Shown: positions 46,979 through 58,649, counted from the stretch's first letter. The stretch is DNA of 64,000 nucleotides from Zantedeschia hybrid cultivar (GCA_030544215.1 JARZZO010000016.1:61731501-61795500); one strand, 5' to 3'. Translations and numbers: made by a program. Notes: generated from the sequence alone by a model not told the origin.

Positions 46979-48577
46979 CTATCGGGGCCGAGGTGACTTT
47001 CGGCTGAGGAGCGGCTTCTTTATTCGGGAGTTGACGCGGCCTGCTGCTTCATGGACGTCCCGGTTCTGTTGCTGTTGAGGCTGCTCTCGCCGGTACTGTG
47101 GCAGTCGCCCCTCTCTGATGAGGCGATCAATTTCCTCCCGAAGGTGCCGGCATTCGTCAGTTGAATGGCCGATCTCCCGATGGTATTCACAATATTTGCG
47201 GGGGTCCCTTCGACGAAGATCAGTCTTGATGCACTCCGACTGCTGGAGCATGCCTTTTACCTCCATAAGCATTCGGGAAGGGGGAGCGGGTAGCGGCAGG
47301 TACCGCGGCTGCGGATCCCGTCACTTGTTTCGGTCCCACTCCTCCCTCCGATATCGCTTGCGAGAGGGTTCCTAGTCTTCAGGTCGAGGACGAACCACTA
47401 GAGGGATAGGCGCCGATACTGCCTCTGCAGTACTCTTGCCCCAAGACATCATCAGGGCTTCTCGATTGATGTATTTGTGGGCCCGAGCTACGAGGTCCTG
47501 GAAGGTGGGGGGATGGCGCTTCCCGATAGAGCTGAGAAGCCCTTCGTCTATGCACTCGCTGATTACGGCCGAGACCGCAATCGAACTGTCCAGGTTCGGG
47601 ATTTGGGCAGCTTCGGCCCGGAACTTGGTAAAATATTCTTGGAGGGTCTTGGTCGGTCCTTGTCGAATGGCTAACAGATTGGCCGAGGTTTTGCACTGCC
47701 GGGTGGCATCATAGAACTGGTCGATGAACAATTCGCCCAACTGGACTAAAGAGTGGATAGAATTAGGGGCCAATGTCTCGAATCAGGTTAAGGCTGTTTT
47801 TTCAAGAGTGAGGGGGAAGAGACGGTAGCGGACTGCCTCAGAGACCCCTCGGACAGAGAGGTAGGTGTTGAACCTCTGAAAGTGGCAGACCGGATCTGTC
47901 ATTCCATCATAGAGAGGGCCTTTCGGCAGTTTAAAGTTGGGAGGTACCTCGGTGGCCAGAAGCTCTGGCGAGAACGGAGTTTGCTCCAGAATGGTGCTTG
48001 TAAGAGGCGCTCCGTACGACCGAGATACCATCTGCTGCATCTCTTTCCTTATTGCCGTCAGCCGCCGGTCCAGGTCCGGGGTAGTTGAAGTAGTGACCGA
48101 TCGTCTTTCGGTCCTAACTGGATGAAATTCGGACGAAGCATAGCCTTGCTCCGTTATGATGTGGCCGGCGCGAGGGACTCGGGTAGGCGGTGCTAAGAGC
48201 TCGCTATGTGCCGTTGTGACCTTGTCAGGGAAGACCTGCGAGGGCGTTGGCCGAAGCCTTGCCTCTTGGACAGGGCAGAATGGAGGAGGCGGTACTTGTT
48301 GGGGAAGCTGGCCCAGCAACCCCATGCGTTGGGCGACGGCGGATACCATATCTCGCAGGGGCTCCAAAGAAGTAATGGTGGCGGCTAGTGTTGCCACTTG
48401 TTGTTGAAGTTCCTCCATCCGATTGTCTCCGGGAGCGAGGGACTCCGGTATGATAGGAAGGGCAACACCTTGCGGTGGAACAGACGGGGCACCTTCGGAG
48501 TGGAGCGGCGGTGCCGAAGTCGCCCGCGTCTCTGCCTCGTCTTGTCCGGATCGTCTGGTTATTGGACGATGAGACAT
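46979..48577 (-). pseudogene. Gag of element I (broken)
   Basis: Begins at 48577 (MSHRPITRRSGQDEAE). A coiled-coil-like MEELQQQVATLAATITSLEP precedes the gag core (KLPKGPLYDGMTDPVCHFQR). A TGA at about 47782 stands where a Trp is expected; the core continues at 47773-47372 (LGELFIDQFYDATRQCK, TLQEYFTKFRAEAAQI). After further stops the knuckle KYCEYHREIGHSTDEC (CX2HX4HX4C) lies at about 47200-47150. Confidence 0.92.
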
Positions 48578-48593
48578 GACTTCTTGTTAGCTT

Positions 48594-48610
48594 TCCCACA
48601 GACGACGCCT
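48594..48610 (-). other. Primer-binding site of element I
   Basis: On the minus strand, aggcgtcgtctgtggga lies four bases inside the 5' LTR end. It resembles the tggcgccgtctgtggga PBS found in many plant Tat elements (three mismatches). The priming tRNA is not assigned. Confidence 0.65.
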
Positions 48611-48614
48611 TTTT

Positions 48615-49588
48615 TGATGTAGCCGAAGCTATCACGATCAGATTCTGGGGCTGGAATCCGATGAGGGGACCCAAAGTTGGAACGGATTAGTGAAGAGGAC
48701 CGACGGGGATCCGGAGCGAGGCGAGGGCGGAAACGGGGCCGAGGATCTGAAGCCGAGAGGTGCTCGGGCGAGGGCTCACCAGGAGCGAAGCCGAGACACC
48801 CTCGGACGATACGGACCGGCTGTTGCAGGGTGTGGCGGAGGCTCCCTTCGGACGAGGCGGACCAGCCTGCGGAAGGCGTGGTCGAGGCTCCTTCGGACGA
48901 GGCGGACCAGCTTGCGGAAGGCGTGGTCGAGGCTCCTTCGGACGAGGCGGACCAGCCGTCGAAAGGCGTCGAGACCGGAGGGAGAAGATCCGAGGTCAGC
49001 GGCCGAGACCGACTCGGAGAGGTCGGCGAAGATTCAAACCGAAGCCCCTGCAGAAGGAGGAAGAGAAGAAGAAGAACCGGTCAGTAGGAGTCCCGGGCTT
49101 CGGCCCTAAGGAACCCCCTCCGACGGCTAAGTTAGCTTCTGAAGATGATTCGATTCAGAAGTCAGAAAAGAAGAAGAAGTAGCTTTAATGTTTTTTGGAC
49201 TGTAGTCCTTGGGGTCTCGAAGACATACCTTTGGTAATAAATAGCCGTGTATTTATAGCAGATGATAGAGGTTGCTTAGTGGTGGCAACCGATATAGGAC
49301 TATGTTTTGATTTACTAATAAACCGCCATAGTGCCTAACCATCCCACCGGAGTGGACTGGATACGGCTATTGGGACGAAGGGGGTTGGGCCGCTGACGGG
49401 CCTGCTGCCGCTTAGTAGGCTGAAACCTACTGGGCCGAGGGCCGCTGGGCCGCTAATGGGTCGAAAACTGTTGGGCCGCTGACGGACCGAGGGCCACTGG
49501 GCTGCTTATTGGACCGAGGACTGCTGGTGTTGGACTGATCTCAGTGTTGGGCTTATTTTAATGGACCGAATCAGATTCTGTCTCATCA
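48615..49588 (-). repeat. 5' LTR of element I
   Basis: 974 bp, same length as the 3' LTR. It carries the 45-bp repeat (48851-48973) and a minus-strand TATAAATA (49250-49257) that would drive the genomic transcript. Flanked on the outside by atgct (49589-49593). Confidence 0.95.
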
Positions 49589-50051
49589 ATGCTAGACCAG
49601 CGTGACTTGTACATCATATAGCAGTAAAGAATCTGTTGATACGTGCAAAGAAATCTTCTGAATTTGTGTTCTAGTGAGAACCATCAACTATGCGAGATGC
49701 ATGGTGCATAATTATTGAGGACCACAGTTTGTACATCCGGCAATTAATACACACCCTCAGCAAATCGTTTAGCATATGGAAATTGCTAACATATACCTCG
49801 GACGGTTTCTTCTACCTAGCTCTAACGAGCTGCATAGGATAGAATTATATATCAATAGAACTGATTTGTTAAACTCACTTGAACCAGGGGTTCAATTCTT
49901 GTACATTGTATTGTAGTATCTATAATATCTATGATATATTGCCTTTGACTGTGGAACTCGATTTAACGGTGAGGTGGAACTCACTGAATCAAACCTCATT
50001 CGAAAACATATGAACCCAACACAAAGCTCGACAAGTATGCATCCAGACGTG

Positions 50052-51776
50052 CTAAGGGGTGGTGTAGGGTGGTGTTGGTGCGGAGGCAACGCGCCTGCCG
50101 CGCTCCGACCGACTGTTCTCGGCGAACTTGATGCTATTCTGGTGCAAACCCTTCTCCTTCTCCTCCGTGGTCCACTCCGATCCGTAGTAGGACTCCTCGG
50201 TGGACTTGACGACGTCGGTGGAGGGCGGCAGGAACATGCTCCCCCACTGGGGGAAGTGCACCAGGCTCACCGGCAGGGTGCAGGCCATGATCATGACCCC
50301 CATCAGCGCAAGGCCCTTCTCCGTGGAGTTCCTGGAGCTGGTGAAGAAGAGGAGCTGGGTGAGGCCCGAGCCGAAGTTCCCGCCGGCGCCTGTCAGCCCG
50401 GAGATGATGCCGAGCGACCTCCGGGAGACGAAGGGGATGACGCCGAAGATGGCGCCGCAGGCGGCCTGCGCGCAGACGGAGAAGCAAATCATGGCGAAGA
50501 TGGAGATGGGGAGCGAGTTGGCGCGGCCGAGCCAGAGGCAGAAAGCGCCGCCCAGGGTCTGCAGGATCCACACGTTCCAGAGCCGCGCCCGCATGCCGAA
50601 CGAGCGCCCGCCGAGGTCCGAGAGGTACCCGCCGAGCGGGCGGGCCACGATGTTGGCCATGCCGAAGCAGGCGGCGATGGTGCCGGCCGTCCGGAGCTTG
50701 AGGTCGAACCGGTCGTAGAAGTACTCGGCGATGACGTTGTCCGTGGTGAGCTCCACACCCATGCAGTAGCCGTAGAGAAGGACGAAGATCCATGTCCTGT
50801 AGTTCGTGACCGCGTACCACAGCACCTGGCATGTTTCATGACATGACGATTAATATATAAGCAATAAGCATTGTGCAGCAGACATGTTAATCTTCTGCTG
50901 CACTGCTCTTCCATCTCAATTTTTTGGATAGAATTCGGTAAGGACGATGGTGATTGCTATCTTTACCTTGGAGAACTTGTCCTTGGCAACGTCTCCCTTC
51001 TTCTGGAGGGCGCCGAGGTTGCCGTCAGGCAAGTCCTGGCCCATGGTGAGGACGACGATGCCCATGATTATGTGCATGCAGCCGGGGATGAAGAAGGCGA
51101 TGCGCCAGGCGATGAAGGGGGTCGCGCCCACCTTGCGGATGACGTCGTAGACGAGGGGCATGATCAGCTGTGTGGCGCCGCCGCCCATGTTGCCCCACCC
51201 GGCGGCCGTGCCGTTCACCAGCCCGATGATCTTGCTGTTGAACATGGTGCTCATCCAGTACTGGCAGGACACGAAGGTGGCGAGCGAGAAGCCGATCATG
51301 AACCGCACGGTGATGTAGCCGGAGGCGGAGGAGATGAGCGACATGCAGAAGACAGTGGGGGCGGAGAGCATCATGAGGAAGGCGCAGCCGTAGCGCGGGC
51401 CCAGCAGGTCGCACACGGCCCCCATCACCAGCCTGGAGAAGATGCTGCCCGAGACGGAGGCCACCCCGGCGTTGCCGATGTCGCCCTTGGTGAGGTTGAG
51501 GTTGTCCCGGATGATGGGCACGAGCGGCGCCGCCGCGAAGGTGGAGACGAAGCAGGTGAAGAAGGAGATCCACGAGAGGTGGAAGGTGCGCATGTGGGGG
51601 TTGGCGAATGATAAGAGCTTGAAGACCTTGGCCTTGTGCTCGCTGTCCACCGGCAGGGAGAACTTGGCGGTCGTGTCCGTCGGCACTGCCGGCGAGTGGA
51701 CGGCGAAGGCGAAGGTCGCCTCTTTGCCCGTCACCCCGTGCATGGAGCTGCCTGGTTCCCCCACCTCCTCTGCCAT
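50052..51776 (-). CDS. NRT2: High-affinity nitrate transporter NRT2 (copy B), two exons
   Basis: Paralogue of the gene at 3632-5356 with the same structure: exon 1 at 51776-50967 (270 codons), a 141-bp intron (50966-50826, GTAAAG...CAG), exon 2 at 50825-50052, 527 residues. All family motifs are intact: GAVCDLLGPRYG, AAGWGNMGGG, GLTGAGGNFGSG and the ENSRSERGRRVAS tail. Asp34 and Pro520 replace Glu34 and Gln520 of copy A; I found no other coding difference, and the intron is identical. Expected role is proton-coupled nitrate uptake at the plasma membrane with a NAR2 partner. The 26-kb retrotransposon complex ends about 460 bp beyond the stop codon, so its transcript end or chromatin state could differ from copy A. 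Confidence 0.97.
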
Positions 51777-51904
51777 TCTGAGCTCTCTGATCACAACACC
51801 CAGAGAGAGAGAGAGGGAGAGGAAGGATGGAGGGGAAGGTGCCTTAATTAGATAGTAGGGATATGCAGGCAATAGTTTGATATGGTCGAGGGTTAAGGGG
51901 TGTG

Positions 51905-51912
51905 TATTTATA
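51905..51912 (-). promoter_or_regulatory. TATA box of NRT2 copy B
   Basis: TATAAATA on the minus strand, same position relative to the ATG as in copy A and inside the identical block. Confidence 0.7.
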
Positions 51913-52179
51913 CTGGGAAGGGGATGACATGAAAAGAGCCGAAGGAGATCCCCAACGGTCGCCTTCCCCATTTTTTTTGAGCTCTCTCTGAGTTGCCATT
52001 GGAATCCTTCGCGCCGCATCTCCACCGTGGCCCCCAACTCGTGGCCCCATCGTCTGCTCCAAGGATCAACTTCCAATAGTGAGGAGAGAGAAGGGGCCCA
52101 CTGACGCCAGCGGGTGCACCCACTCCGGTTGACTTTTCAGGCATCCTGTATTATTGTCAAAGTCGTCCAGCACGGTGGA

Positions 52180-53545
52180 CAAAAGGTTTAACTTTTATCC
52201 TTCAGTTAATCGAAGTCCATCTATTGCTTTGACTGCGTTAAGTTTCACTTCTTCCATTAAGTTGGGAAGTACATCTAAAATAAATTCTAAAAAAAATTCA
52301 TAAAAGTATTTTACGTTGAAGTTATCACATATAATTTTTGAGGCCCAATTCAGTAAACTTCATCGCACCATGACTGTGGTGTTCGACCGCATAATGCGGT
52401 CAAACTCACTGAATCACTTTTCATAATTTTTACCTTCCGACATACTTGTTAAGTGTCTAAAATCATGGGCGCCCTATGAATGTGGTACCTCTATGTTCAC
52501 GTTCAATGTTCAATTGTATGCATGTGTCGATCCATTCTCTTATATTAAAAAAATTTCATGATATATGTTGGAGGAATTGCTGTCTCAAATTGTTGGCATG
52601 AAATCAATCTGTAGTACTGTAAACAAAGCGTGGCCTAAGGTGCCATTCCATGAGCATGGTGACTGCGGTTCTCGTTATGGCAATTCAGATTCCAGTCTCA
52701 AGGACCTATCCGGAGTATGATTGGGAGTCTGATTCTTATCTTAATATGATTCTTCTCTACCTTCACTCGATTCAACTTCCCAGTAAATTGGGGGGGGGGG
52801 GAGATTTGGAAGAGGGTAGTGCTTCCTAATTACTTGTAAGGTGGAGGTTCTGAGGCATGATGTTGAAAGAGTGTAGAACCTGATTCCTATCTTGGTAGGC
52901 TTTCTTCTATCTTTACGAGTTGCCTTAGACTCTTTTTATTTAAAAAGATGTGTCACTTCTTGTAATTGTAATTCATGGAAAGAAAAGAACTCAGTACGGC
53001 CGTAGATGTATGAAGACACATTCCGTCCGAACTACATAAAAATATTTTATATTCTTATATGATTTGATTACTTCTTCTCCCTTTTTCTCTCCATCTTCTA
53101 TATATTTTGTCCATCACTGTGAAATACGTCAGTTACTAACACATGAGAGACCGAAAAAAAAAAAAAAGTTGTATCATTATAATATCATTCAGAACAGGTT
53201 GTTCTAGAGTTCATAAGAAATAAAAGTTTAGTGTGGTCTTAGATGTAGGCAAATCCTTGCTGAACCACATACAAATCTTCTGTGTTCTTGTGTTTTTAAT
53301 TCCTTCTTCCCCCTCTTTCTACTGTTTCTTCTATTCGGTTAATTATTGCAAGTTATCTCTGCTCTAACACACTACTTCACAGTTTTTAGCAGCTGTTCCC
53401 TGTAAGCCACAAATAAATAAATAAAGAAGACTACTCTACCTAATGTTTGGGATGAAACCACTTTGTTCTCTCCACAAGAGTCAATTTGACACTGATCACC
53501 CCATTGCTGAACCCCCCAGAGATCCTGAAGATCAACGAAAGTGAA
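52180..53545. other. Upstream intergenic region of NRT2 copy B
   Basis: Matches copy A 5750-7125 at about 95%. No gene recognised. Confidence 0.6.
52385..52401. promoter_or_regulatory. Conserved inverted repeat upstream of NRT2 copy B
   Basis: gaccgcat, a, atgcggtc, identical to 5952-5968. Role unknown. Confidence 0.35.
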
Positions 53546-53986
53546 GCACAAAGGGTGGTCACCAAAGTTTCACAATAGAGAGTACATCATATTCCCCACT
53601 CATGTCATCTTCCCCTTAGTTGACGAATCTTAGGTGCCCTTGGCTTTGCGGCAAAACTGGATTTCCTATATGTCACCAACGAGATTGTAAATTATAAACT
53701 TCCGTTTTATTTTTTTCCCTTGCTGAGAATATTGGAAGGATAAAGATATAGAGATAATCTTGTTATCCTCTGTAGTCTTGGGAAGATATTAAAACAGATG
53801 CACTCTTTTCTAAACTATGCACTGCATATTGTATCTATTTCATAGGAAGTAGTGTGTTTATATCATTTCAGTCTTTAGTTATCCATTGCATTCAGCTCTA
53901 CAAAGGCTTCCAGCATAAAACACTCTAAAGATTATCATGAATATTAGAAGTTTCCTAATACTGCAGTTTATGTGAAAACCCTCTAA

Positions 53987-54288
53987 GTCTCCCTTGGCAA
54001 TGGAATAAGTGGGTGGAATATGAGATTATTTGGTTATTCCTGTTAAAATACACAACTGGAATATATTCATGAGGTTGAATATTCCGTCAAAGGACAGAAT
54101 AACCCAGTGATTTTTATTCGGGTTCTTCTCTCGAATGAAAGAAAAGAGGTGAATTATCTCATCCTCACGTTAAAAAAACTATTTATTCTCTCTAACTTTT
54201 GCTAAAACAAAAAAATGACAAATAAAAGAATAATCTATGCGGGAAATGATATTCTTCCCCAAATATATTCCGTTGCCAAACGGGGGCT
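53987..54288. mobile_element. MITE candidate
   Basis: The left end ccc-ttggcaatggaata and the opposite strand of the right end gcccccgtttggcaacggaata are related inverted repeats. AT-rich interior, no coding. Flanking duplication not resolved. Confidence 0.45.
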
Positions 54289-55516
54289 ACAGGTTCTCAG
54301 TAAGTACTTATGCAAAACCATTTTTTATGTGTTATCTAAATGGGTGCAAAGCTGACCGATAATAAGGATCTTGTATAATGTTCTAAACATATATGCATTC
54401 TACAGTGTGTTTTTCACATATATAGGACTGTTGGGAGTGGATGTATTTGCCAAAAATACGGATATATGTGTTTTGAGGATCAAATTTAAGGAAAGGCTTT
54501 CCTGAAACTTCACGGTTTGCCTACCTTTGGACAATTGCAATTTAGCAAGAATTCTATGCATGGAAGCTCACTTTTTTTTCTTTTTAGATTCCCTGCAGAG
54601 AGGGTTTATTAATTTTTATCCACGTAAAAGATTATCACTGACAACTGACAATATTCAATAATATCTTGATCAGGTGATAGGTCGAAACACACAATATTTG
54701 GGACACACAAGACATGATAACCTTTCTAAACATGCATGCATCTTCATTAAATCAAGGGTTTAGCAAAAGTTTTGAACATTTTGCTCTTTACCTGTAAGTC
54801 AGGCGCTAACAACATATCATATAATTAATTTTGTTTTCTATTTAACATCATAACATATTTTTTAAATTTTGCATGGAAAACATGAAGTTTTATTTTCTGG
54901 AAGTAGAAATGTTTATTAATTTTTTGTAGTTAGATGATATGTTCCTACTCGAATAACTTAGTCTTTATATCTCCATTTTGGATAAAACCTTGTAGGTACA
55001 AGACATGTATATACAAGGACAAAGACAAGTTCATTTGACCCGAGAGGTACTTATATTGTACATTGAGATCGTATGACCCGATAGGTACTTATATTGTATA
55101 TTGCTCTACTTCCCACCTATGCCCTGTTGATCTTCTCACAAGTGATAGGCACACACCCACATGCCCCATTTCAAAGTACTCAAACCATCAAGTGAACATG
55201 CATACAAGAACTGAAGGTGCCATCCTTGACGTGGGAATGATGTCGTCTAGGCTAACTTATTGTGCCCTAACGCAACGGTGTACTCATTGTGCGATGACAT
55301 AAGAGTATAACAGCCTTTTACAGGCAAAACATCAGGTAACCAAAGCTATCAGGGATATTATGGTACTGTTGACTGATCAAACACAATGCACCACTGGCAC
55401 AAAGGCCCCACACAACTCATCTCCTCACAAGCGCATCTTTATAAATTGGAGACCCCGCTCTTACGTATGTAACTGCACCCCTAAGACACCTCTCTTGGTC
55501 ACACGCCTCTCCCTCT
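54289..55516. other. Unclassified intergenic DNA
   Basis: No convincing gene. A near-duplicate pair, gacccgagaggtacttatat and gacccgataggtacttatat, lies at about 55038 and 55075. Confidence 0.4.
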
Positions 55517-55689
55517 TTCTCTTTAGGGATTTTTGCATATGTACCCTTATAATCTACCGTATCTGTAGTTATACCGTTGACTTCCACATATTGTAAAAAA
55601 ATATCATGGTAAACCCCATGTTCATTGCAGCTATACCCCTCCCGTTACAAACTGTTGACACTCTCCTCCCTCCAGCATCTCTGGCTTTG

Positions 55690-56035
55690 CCCTCGTCCTC
55701 TCCATCTCTGATCCCTTCTGCCTTGCTCCCTCCTACGTGCCAACGTCGCCATGCTCCTTTCCTCCTCCTCCTCGCCGTGCCGTGGGCGCATCGCCGGCTC
55801 CGCCCTCACCCTCTCCTTCTCCGATCCCTCTTGCCTCGCCCCCTCCCGTGTGCTGCAGCCGACATGCCCCTTTCCTCCTCCTCCTCCTCCTCCTCTGCAT
55901 CCTCCCCCGCGCTCCGCGGGCATCGCCGGCTCCACCCTTGCCCTCTCGTCCTCCGATCCCTCTTGCCTTGCCCCCTCCCACGTGCCGCTGCCGTCATGTC
56001 CCTTTCCTCCTCCTCCTCTGCTTCCTCCTCGCCAT
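55690..56035. repeat. Three imperfect 124-bp repeats, GC-rich
   Basis: tctgatcccttctgccttgc (about 55709), tccgatccctcttgcctcgc (55828) and tccgatccctcttgccttgc (55952) start equivalent stretches spaced about 124 bp apart. Each runs into cctttcctcctcctcctc. No stable reading frame across units, since 124 is not a multiple of three. Confidence 0.75.
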
Positions 56036-56096
56036 ATCACCGACCATCGAGCACTACGACTGCATGGTGGGCCTGTTAGGCAGGTTGGGGCAGCAG
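56034..56096 (+). pseudogene. Pentatricopeptide-repeat (PPR) gene fragment
   Basis: The frame reads ISPTIEHYDCMVGLLGRLGQ, which closely matches the P-x-x-EHY-x-CMVDLLGRAG consensus of plant PLS-type PPR proteins. Only about 20 residues are recognisable. It lies inside the Mutator-like element, so it was probably captured from a host gene. No start, stop or splice context supports expression. Confidence 0.7.
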
Positions 56097-56424
56097 CCAG
56101 CCGCTGCCGCAACCTGTTGCCTTCCCTTGCAGCCGCCACCTCCCTCGGCACCTCTGCTGCTGCCCATTCGCTGCTAAAAGAGGCCCCATCTCCTGCTCTT
56201 CGGCCCCACCTGGGAGTGGAGTGGGGAACTCGTTGGGGCCACCCATCACTGCCAAGGCACCCAGATGCAGATGGCTGTCGGTTCTGCTGGCAACGACGGT
56301 CGTGCTCACCTCCTCCCCTGCCCCTGCCCTCTAGCCATCTTCGTCGCTGTCGCCGTGACCGCCGAAGACGCCACCTTCAGCAATGTGTCGCAGACGCTCT
56401 CGGGTTAGTTTTCTCCTTGTTGCC

Positions 56425-58001
56425 TGTTGATGTATATACGGTATGCTCTAGATTTAATATATACAGCTTTTTAGCTTCTTACCTTTTTATAGATTTTTGT
56501 ATTTGTATATATAAACATTCAATATAATGGAGAGCGACATGCTCTCTTCGTAATATTGTAAAGGTTAGTGTTTGGTTTTCCCTCCCTTCCTTCGTGCGAG
56601 TGCATCCCGCCGCCGTTGCTCACCGGTCTTCTTCTGTGTACCTATGTGCCGGGTTCTTTCCTGTTCACGACCAGCACGTTTGTCTCCGCAAGCGTTGTGT
56701 CGGTTCCTGTTCGTGGAGAAGACACCCGTCGAGCTGCAGTCCTATTGACCTCACCCTGCGTCGCTGCCCGCTGCCCGTTCTTTCGCAGGGGGCTTCGACT
56801 CTTGCCCGCACTTGCTCTGTGAAGTGGTTTGCCTTGCCTACTCTGTGCTTCTGCTTGTTCTCCTCATTCTCATGATCCGTTCACCTCCCACAAAGCCCCC
56901 CTCGGTGTGGATCCGGTGACCTCTCACATCATGAGATAGCGATCACCTTCTTTCTTTGTCATGACAAAGATGACTTCTATTTCTACGTCGGATGTTTCAA
57001 AAATGGATTTGCAACTAAAGGATGCGAGCAACTATGTTGTATGGGTTGCCACTATTCGATCTAATCTTCGTACTGCTAAGTTATAGGGATATGTTGATGG
57101 AATTATTATATCTCCTGTGATTGAAATTGAGTCATCTGCAGACAAAGATACTTCATCTATTTCTTTTATTCATATTTGAAAGGATAATGACGAGGTTGTT
57201 ATGGGATATATTTCCGCTCAGGTGATCCTTCTATCCGTTTGGATCTTCTGGGGTTTACTACATCTCAAACACAATAGACTTATCTTGCCAGACGCTATAT
57301 TCAATCTAGTGGTGCTCGAGAGTGTCAGCTTTGCATTGAACTGGACAGTATTTGTCAGGACGAACTGTCGATTCAAGAGTTTTTCACTCATCTTCGATGT
57401 ATTTGGTCAGAGTTAGATACTATGCATGTCTCTAGTCGTATTTCTATATGCTCTTGCAGTCTTTAGTGGGATCGACAATATCTATATCACTTTTTGATGT
57501 GTCTTCGTCTTGAGTACGAGGCACTCCGTGGTCAACTTCTTCATCGATCCCCTCTGTCGAGTTGGATGATACTCTTACTGAGCTTATTGCAGAGGAGACA
57601 CGACTGCGTGCTCTAGAGATGTCTGACACTCCATCTGAGACTGTTCTCGTTCCCGCCTTGCGGTCTCGCTCCTCAGAGCCTTCAAGATTTTCTCATTTAC
57701 TAGACACTCCGACGTACTTACATGGCATTGATTCTTTGTCACAAATTGGTGACTCAGTTAGCACACCAGCGAATTTTTTTTGTAAGTACTGTCGCAACCG
57801 TGGCCACACCATTGATCAATGTCGAAAATTTCAGCGTCGCCAACGTCAACCTCGTCCCACTGCTATTGCGGTGAAGTCGCCTTCTCCTGCCCGTGAGTTT
57901 GAGGGGGGGGTGTTGATATATATACAATAAATTTGGATTTAATATGCTCTAAATTTAGTATGTACAGTTTGCTAGGCCCTGCTAGCCTCTTGCCTTTTTA
58001 T
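56425..58001 (+). mobile_element. Gag-only Ty1/copia-type element (TR-GAG-like), decayed
   Basis: Related stretches tgttgatgtatatacggtat (56425) and tgttgatatatatacaataa (57911) are LTR starts sharing cttr(c)ctttttat about 75-90 bp in. A purine tract, gagtttgaggggggggg-like, sits directly before the second LTR. Between them is only a decayed gag; protease, integrase and RT are missing. No PBS was recognised and the second LTR is short. Confidence 0.65.
56961..57909 (+). pseudogene. Copia-type gag (broken)
   Basis: Starts MTKMTSISTSDVSKMDLQLK then DASNYVVWVATIRSNL, the usual N-terminus of copia gag in plants. An in-frame stop and frameshifts follow (about 57082-57560). The C-terminal part is open from 57562, with LTELIAEETRLRAL and a CCHC knuckle, CKYCRNRGHTIDQC (57781-57822). 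The frame runs straight into the polypurine tract, so there was no pol behind it. Confidence 0.8.
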
Positions 58002-58087
58002 GGGCACTGATGCTACTTTCGTTTGGTTTGGTGAGGAGGGGGGGAGGGAGGTGCAGCAGGTAGCTGGGCGGAAGCGAAGGTCAAAGA

Positions 58088-58649
58088 TAGGGCTGTCAAC
58101 GGAAATCCGATTATCCGATTTTTCGATCCGTTATCGAAAAAAAATATCCGTTTCCGATAAAAAATATTCGTCCGATAGCTATCGGAATCGGAATCGGATA
58201 TTTCCGATAAGCTATTGGAATCGGAAACAGAAACTCCTGTTTCCGTATCCACTTTTCGATTTCCGATTCCAATTATTGTTAAATTTATTATTATGAATAA
58301 TATTAACCTTAGGATTGTTTTAATCTTAATAATCATTATCTAATATAATTAATCATTATTTAATATACTAAGATGTATTGGTTATATTTAGGTTTCATTT
58401 TATATGTTTTAAACAAATAAATCAGGAAATCAATAACTTTCGAAAATTATCGAAAATAATATTCGATTCCGATATCGGAATCGGAAACAAATCGGAAACG
58501 GAAAATAGACTTTTCGATTTTATCGGAAACGAAAACGGATAATGCACTTTTCGATCTTATCGGAATAAGAAACAGAAATAAACTATCATTATCAGAATCG
58601 AAAAACGAAAACAGTTTCTGTATCTGTATCCTACCCGTTTACAGCCCTG
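58088..58649. mobile_element. Non-autonomous hAT element (562 bp)
   Basis: The ends are tagggctgtcaacgg and, on the opposite strand, cagggctgtaaacgg. A perfect 8-bp duplication, gtcaaaga, flanks it (58080-58087 and 58650-58657). The interior is filled with atcggaatcggaaac-type repeats on both strands. Non-coding. Confidence 0.92.

Larger units (their letters stand above)
23285..49588 (-). mobile_element. Element I: Tat-lineage Ty3/gypsy retrotransposon, with element II nested inside
   Basis: Two 974-bp LTRs enclose gag-pol on the minus strand. The flanking 5-bp duplication is atgcc (23280-23284) and atgct (49589-49593), and copy A shows the empty site. Without element II it is about 11.8 kb. 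In sense order: 5' LTR, PBS, gag, protease, RT, RNase H, a second (archaeal-type) RNase H, integrase, a 69-bp tandem array, an antisense accessory gene, PPT, 3' LTR. Dual RNase H and an extra gene before the 3' LTR are hallmarks of the Tat lineage. Multiple stops and frameshifts show it cannot move by itself. Confidence 0.95.

Noticed and set aside
55645..56527. A real gene in the GC-rich part of the Mutator-like element
   Set aside because: Frames in all three phases are Pro/Ser/Arg-rich from ctcctcctc runs; only the short PPR stretch is recognisable.
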